From the NCBI GenBank assembly GCA_003695105.1, contig RFIZ01000246.1, forward strand, positions 1 to 9,293: 9,293 bases of DNA. The letters are read 5' to 3'. Of this stretch, positions 6,503 to 9,293 are shown piece by piece. A program made the translations under genes and the position numbers. The notes beneath the pieces were generated by a model. It had not been told where the DNA came from. It worked only from the letters and a program-made list of their open reading frames with translations, and ran no database searches. Within the stretch, counting starts at the first letter, position 1. Every line of letters starts with the position of its first letter. Origin of the DNA: Fidelibacterota bacterium. Lineage in GTDB: Bacteria > Fidelibacterota > Marinisomatia > Marinisomatales > J089.

Positions 6503-7588
6503 ATGGGAAAAAAACCATTCATCTTACTTCTGGCCGTTAGTCTGCTTTCGTTCAGTCAGGCCCAGAGTCTGCAGGAGACGCTTCAGTCTCTGGCGGAAAA
6601 CAATGCCCAGGGATATCTGGGACCGGCCGTCACCGCCTTTGGCATGGGCGTGAATTCCGGCACCTTTCATACGGCCCGGCCTCACAAAATGTTGGGGTTC
6701 GATGTGACGATAAACGTTGCCGCAACGATGATCACCGACGCCGGAAAAACCTACGACTTTTATATCCCGCCCAGTAACGTGGACATCCCCATTGACGTTT
6801 CCGGCGTGGGCAGTTATACCGTCACCTTAAACCTGGATGATGTCTACGAAAGCGATCGGACATCCTCCACCCTCTTTGGTGAAAAAACCAGCCATGATAT
6901 CACCGTAGACGAGGCGGCTGCTTCGGCTGCAATCTATGGTTCTCTGGCTCAGCAGAGTGGACTCTCCCAGGATCAAATCCAGAGCCTGGTTCCCGCTTCG
7001 ACAATCAGCGGATTACTGACCGATTATGTTCCGACGATCAAGACGCCCCAAGGGTTTAACCTGCCTGCTTTTCCCATGGTCATGCCTCAGGCCAGTATCG
7101 GTCTCCCCATGAGTATTGAATTGTCCGTACGCGGGTTCCCGAAAATGCCGGCCGGAGATCTGGGAGACCTGTCCTTTTTTGGCTTCGGTGGGAAAATCGG
7201 TCTCAACCAGTTCATCCCCATTCCCAATCTGGTGCTTCCCCGGGTTTCCGTAGGTTATTATTATACTAATTTGGATTTGGGAAGCATTATCTCTGTAAAA
7301 AACAGCATTTCCACCCTGCAGATCAGTAAAAGTATTCCCTTCCTGACGGTCTATGGTGGAGTCGGGCTGGAAAGCAGTTCCATGGACGTGAGCTATGATT
7401 ACCAGTACACGGACCCTGCGACCCAGGAGACATCAACGGATAATGTCAGTTTCACTATGGACGGGAAAAACACCTTCCGCACCATCGTAGGTGTCCGTCT
7501 GAAACTGGCGATTCTGAGTATCAACGCCGATTACAATATGGGCGAATTCAATACAGCCAATATTGGTGTGGGACTGACGTTGCGATAA
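6503..7588 (+). CDS. DUF6588-like predicted outer-membrane/secreted protein
   Basis: This 361-aa protein has a standard signal peptide (MGKKPFILLLAVSLLSFSQA, likely cleavage before QSLQE). The segment GMGVNSGTFHTARPHKMLGFD at 47-67 and the PQGFNLPAFPMVMPQASIGLP region at 182-202 match my memory of the DUF6588 family of FCB-group bacteria. The function of that family is unknown. From about 195 onward the sequence alternates hydrophobic and polar residues with many aromatic and glycine positions, as in an outer-membrane beta-barrel (for example VLPRVSVGYYYTNLDLG, PFLTVYGGVGLE, LSINADYNMGEF). The last strand, ANIGVGLTLR, lacks the usual terminal Phe. A small helical insert at about 135-175 (AAASAAIYGSLAQQ and onward) probably sits outside the barrel. 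It has a good Shine-Dalgarno, a candidate promoter and its own terminator, so it is likely a single-gene unit. It is divergent from the PDZ gene. A peripheral surface protein is the alternative. Confidence 0.8.
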   Translation: MGKKPFILLLAVSLLSFSQAQSLQETLQSLAENNAQGYLGPAVTAFGMGVNSGTFHTARPHKMLGFDVTINVAATMITDAGKTYDFYIPPSNVDIPIDVSGVGSYTVTLNLDDVYESDRTSSTLFGEKTSHDITVDEAAASAAIYGSLAQQSGLSQDQIQSLVPASTISGLLTDYVPTIKTPQGFNLPAFPMVMPQASIGLPMSIELSVRGFPKMPAGDLGDLSFFGFGGKIGLNQFIPIPNLVLPRVSVGYYYTNLDLGSIISVKNSISTLQISKSIPFLTVYGGVGLESSSMDVSYDYQYTDPATQETSTDNVSFTMDGKNTFRTIVGVRLKLAILSINADYNMGEFNTANIGVGLTLR

Positions 7589-7607
7589 TCTCATTTCATT
7601 CGCATCC

Positions 7608-7636
7608 AAGGGTCACTGAGGTGACCCTTTTTTATT
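7608..7636 (+). terminator. Rho-independent terminator after the DUF6588-like gene
   Basis: A perfect 9-bp stem (AAGGGTCAC 7608-7616 with GTGACCCTT 7621-7629, loop TGAG) is followed by TTTTTTATT. It lies 19 bp after the stop codon. The T-tract overlaps the stop codon of the convergent minus-strand gene. Read from the other side, the hairpin has only TTGGATG after it, so any effect on that gene is probably weak. Confidence 0.9.
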
Positions 7637-9293
7637 GTCCCAGTTTTCCGGCCAGTACCACGGTCTGTACTTTTTCCCAGTGCCGGGAAGACTGACGGTC
7701 TTCTGCCACCACCTGCAACAGATACAAACCGATCCGGGCGCGACTTCCGTCACTGCGGGTTCCGTCCCAGGTGACGATTCCTTTCCGTCCCACCAGCATT
7801 CGCGACACCGGGGCAGCAACCTTCCGTCCGGAGGCGTCGTACAGGGTGATCGTCAGGGCTGCCTGCCGGAAGGGTAAGGAATACTGGATCCGCAGTAGAT
7901 CGTCTATTCCGTCTCCGTCGGGTGAAAAGGGATCGGGAAAACAAGTGATCTTGCCGGGCTCCTTTAGTGTGTCGGTGTAAACACTGTTGGGCGCACCGGG
8001 AGTCATACCCGCCTCACCTACTGCCACCCCCCAGCTGCGCGGGTCGGCTGATGGATAGGTCGGATTGAATTTTTCCAGGGAACGCCCGGGCGTCAGGGGC
8101 CAATCTTCCCGATAGGTCAGAGAATCGATGATCCGGCCGGTGGGATCCAGCAATTGAATTTTGTCGCCGCTGTTGTTCAGCGAAGGCCACGGTGCGACAA
8201 GGATCGTTGCGGGAAAATCCAGGGACAGCCAGGACGAATCTTCCGCCAGCAATATCAGATCCCCCGGCTTCCCGCCGAATCCAATCGCCTGTCCTTCGGT
8301 AGATCCGTCGGACAGCAGCCAGGATCCGGGAGCGATCGCTTTCCGGAGAACCACTTCCACGAATTCGCCCACACCCGAATCCGGGACAGCCAGAAATTCA
8401 TTCAAAACGGCAGCTTCCCATGATTCCGGTGACCAGAGGGTATCCCGCCAGACATTATTCCCGGGAATCTCATCTCCGGCTATTCCCAGAGTAACGGTAA
8501 AGGGAACCGGACCCTCCCGCGGTGCCGTGAATGTAAGCTCCACCGGTATCGTATCCAGTCGGAGGAGTGTCACCGCCTCCGATTCGGCCACTTCCTCTTC
8601 ATCGATTTCCAGCGATACGGTACCCATGATGGTTTCCAGGCCCTGATTGGTAATCCGGGTGGTGCAGCGGACAGTTTCTCCCGCTGCCGGAAATTGTGGC
8701 TGCCAGGTGACCGGAGGGACGATTTGGCCTTCCCGTTGTGCCAGCAGTACGGAGTTGGGACGACCGGCGGTGTGACCGGCCTCCGCCTGACAGGGTCGCC
8801 ACGAATGGGGATCCATGGACGGGAAGCCCAGTGCCTGTTTTTCCAGGGAATGTTCATCCGGAAGGGACCAGCCCACTCCGTAGGCCAGGGAATCAATGAT
8901 TGATCCGGTCAAATCCATCAGGTAAATCTGATCCCCCGAGTTGTTGAGTGCCGGAAAGGCATCGCCCAGAATGACAACCTTGGACGGATCGGGCACCGCC
9001 GACAACAGGACCGAATCTCCCGTCAGAACCAAGAGTTCCCCGGCCGACAGCTCTCCGCGACCAAAAAGGACCGGTCGGTGTCGACTGTCCATCAGAGACC
9101 ACTCTTCCAGCGGCGTTGACCGGAGAGCGACCAGCTCCACAAATTCCGCCTGATCATTATTGGGTCGGGGAAAGAATTCATTCAACCGGACCCGTCCCCA
9201 GGGAAAACGCACCCGAAGAGTATCATTACGACGGTTGTTCTCTGTCCAGGTGTCCTGATCCAGCGCCCAAACACACTCCAGCACGTGGCGGCC
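7632..9293 (-). CDS. Modular surface protein with CARDB-like and lamin-tail domains and FlgD-like C-terminus, 5' end missing
   Basis: The reading frame stays open to the right edge, so the N-terminus is outside the window; 553 residues are visible. In order they are: the end of a CARDB/Ig-like domain (ending ENNRRNDTL), a lamin-tail domain (DNA about 9194-8745; RLNEFFP...EFVEL...LNNSGDQI), a complete CARDB-like Ig domain (about 8723-8430; ending GNNVWRDTL), a second lamin-tail domain (about 8414-7974; VLNEFLA...EFVEV...LNNSGDKI), and a FlgD/type IX-like C-terminal Ig domain (about 7958-7635). The last has FSPDGDGIDD, a calcium-loop-like motif, then LYDASGRKV and VTWDGTRSDG...GLYLLQVVAED. In FCB bacteria such C-termini often direct secretion or anchoring at the cell surface, so an exported structural or adhesive role is likely but inferred. 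A GTG at 9284 is not the true start. It converges on the DUF6588-like gene. Confidence 0.85.
   Translation of the reverse strand, partial: GRHVLECVWALDQDTWTENNRRNDTLRVRFPWGRVRLNEFFPRPNNDQAEFVELVALRSTPLEEWSLMDSRHRPVLFGRGELSAGELLVLTGDSVLLSAVPDPSKVVILGDAFPALNNSGDQIYLMDLTGSIIDSLAYGVGWSLPDEHSLEKQALGFPSMDPHSWRPCQAEAGHTAGRPNSVLLAQREGQIVPPVTWQPQFPAAGETVRCTTRITNQGLETIMGTVSLEIDEEEVAESEAVTLLRLDTIPVELTFTAPREGPVPFTVTLGIAGDEIPGNNVWRDTLWSPESWEAAVLNEFLAVPDSGVGEFVEVVLRKAIAPGSWLLSDGSTEGQAIGFGGKPGDLILLAEDSSWLSLDFPATILVAPWPSLNNSGDKIQLLDPTGRIIDSLTYREDWPLTPGRSLEKFNPTYPSADPRSWGVAVGEAGMTPGAPNSVYTDTLKEPGKITCFPDPFSPDGDGIDDLLRIQYSLPFRQAALTITLYDASGRKVAAPVSRMLVGRKGIVTWDGTRSDGSRARIGLYLLQVVAEDRQSSRHWEKVQTVVLAGKLGQ
7974..9194 (-). 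repeat. Tandem protein-level repeat: two CARDB/lamin-tail modules
   Basis: Two lamin-tail domains share the landmarks LNEF, EFVE(L/V), LNNSGD, IIDSL, SLEK, DP(H/R)SW and PNSV in the same order. The LNNSGD landmarks lie about 256 codons (768 bp) apart (8948 and 8180). Each is preceded by a domain ending NN...(N/R)DTL, spaced about 260 codons apart. The DNA is well diverged, so this is an old duplication rather than a recent one. Confidence 0.75.

Noticed and set aside
6328..6522. Extension of the PDZ gene upstream to 6522
   Set aside because: GGAGG 5 nt before ATG 6327 and the signal peptide beginning there decide the shorter start. The extension crosses the divergent promoter region.
9282..9284. 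GTG as start of the lamin-tail protein
   Set aside because: The frame is open to the window edge and the residues around this codon look like the end of a CARDB-like domain, so the gene begins outside the window.

Overview
The window looks like a chromosomal piece of a Gram-negative bacterium, most likely from the Fibrobacteres-Chlorobi-Bacteroidetes (FCB) superphylum or a nearby candidate phylum such as Marinimicrobia, Calditrichota or KSB1. The pointers are a DUF6588-like outer-membrane protein, a surface protein with lamin-tail and CARDB-like modules and a FlgD-type C-terminal domain, and an M23 peptidase with a long Ig-like tail. The phylum guess is an inference from gene families, not from a marker gene. 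The DNA is moderately GC-rich and very densely coded. The only gap over 100 bp is the 175-bp divergent region at 6328-6502. I see no rRNA, tRNA, CRISPR array, insertion sequence or phage gene.

Layout. (1) 1-2028, plus strand: the 3' end of a pyruvate-dehydrogenase-type E2 acyltransferase gene, then dihydrolipoyl dehydrogenase (E3), then an ICMT/PEMT-like membrane methyltransferase. Adjacent genes overlap by 4 and 20 bp, so this is one translationally coupled unit. (2) 5427-2045, minus strand: an exported M23 metallopeptidase, a rhomboid intramembrane serine protease and cytidine deaminase, with abutting or overlapping ends. This operon converges on the first one with a 16-bp gap and no visible terminator. 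(3) 6327-5542, minus strand: an exported, very acidic PDZ-only protein with a C-terminal coiled coil. It ends in a clear intrinsic terminator that also separates it from the M23 operon. (4) 6503-7588, plus strand: a DUF6588-like secreted or outer-membrane protein, divergent from the PDZ gene, with a candidate promoter, a 5'-leader stem-loop and a strong terminator. (5) 9293-7632, minus strand: the C-terminal part of a large modular surface protein that runs off the right edge.

How they fit together. The left part supplies central metabolism: E2 and E3 of a 2-oxoacid dehydrogenase complex, in which E3 reoxidises the dihydrolipoyl arm of E2. The rest is mostly envelope biology: peptidoglycan cleavage, membrane proteolysis, a periplasmic PDZ protein, an outer-membrane protein and a surface adhesion or scaffold-like protein. 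Cytidine deaminase is a nucleoside-salvage gene carried at the end of the M23 operon.

Nothing here amounts to a clearly new defence or mobile system. The best leads are the divergent PDZ/DUF6588-like pair with its leader hairpin, the M23-rhomboid operon, and the tandem CARDB-lamin-tail surface protein.
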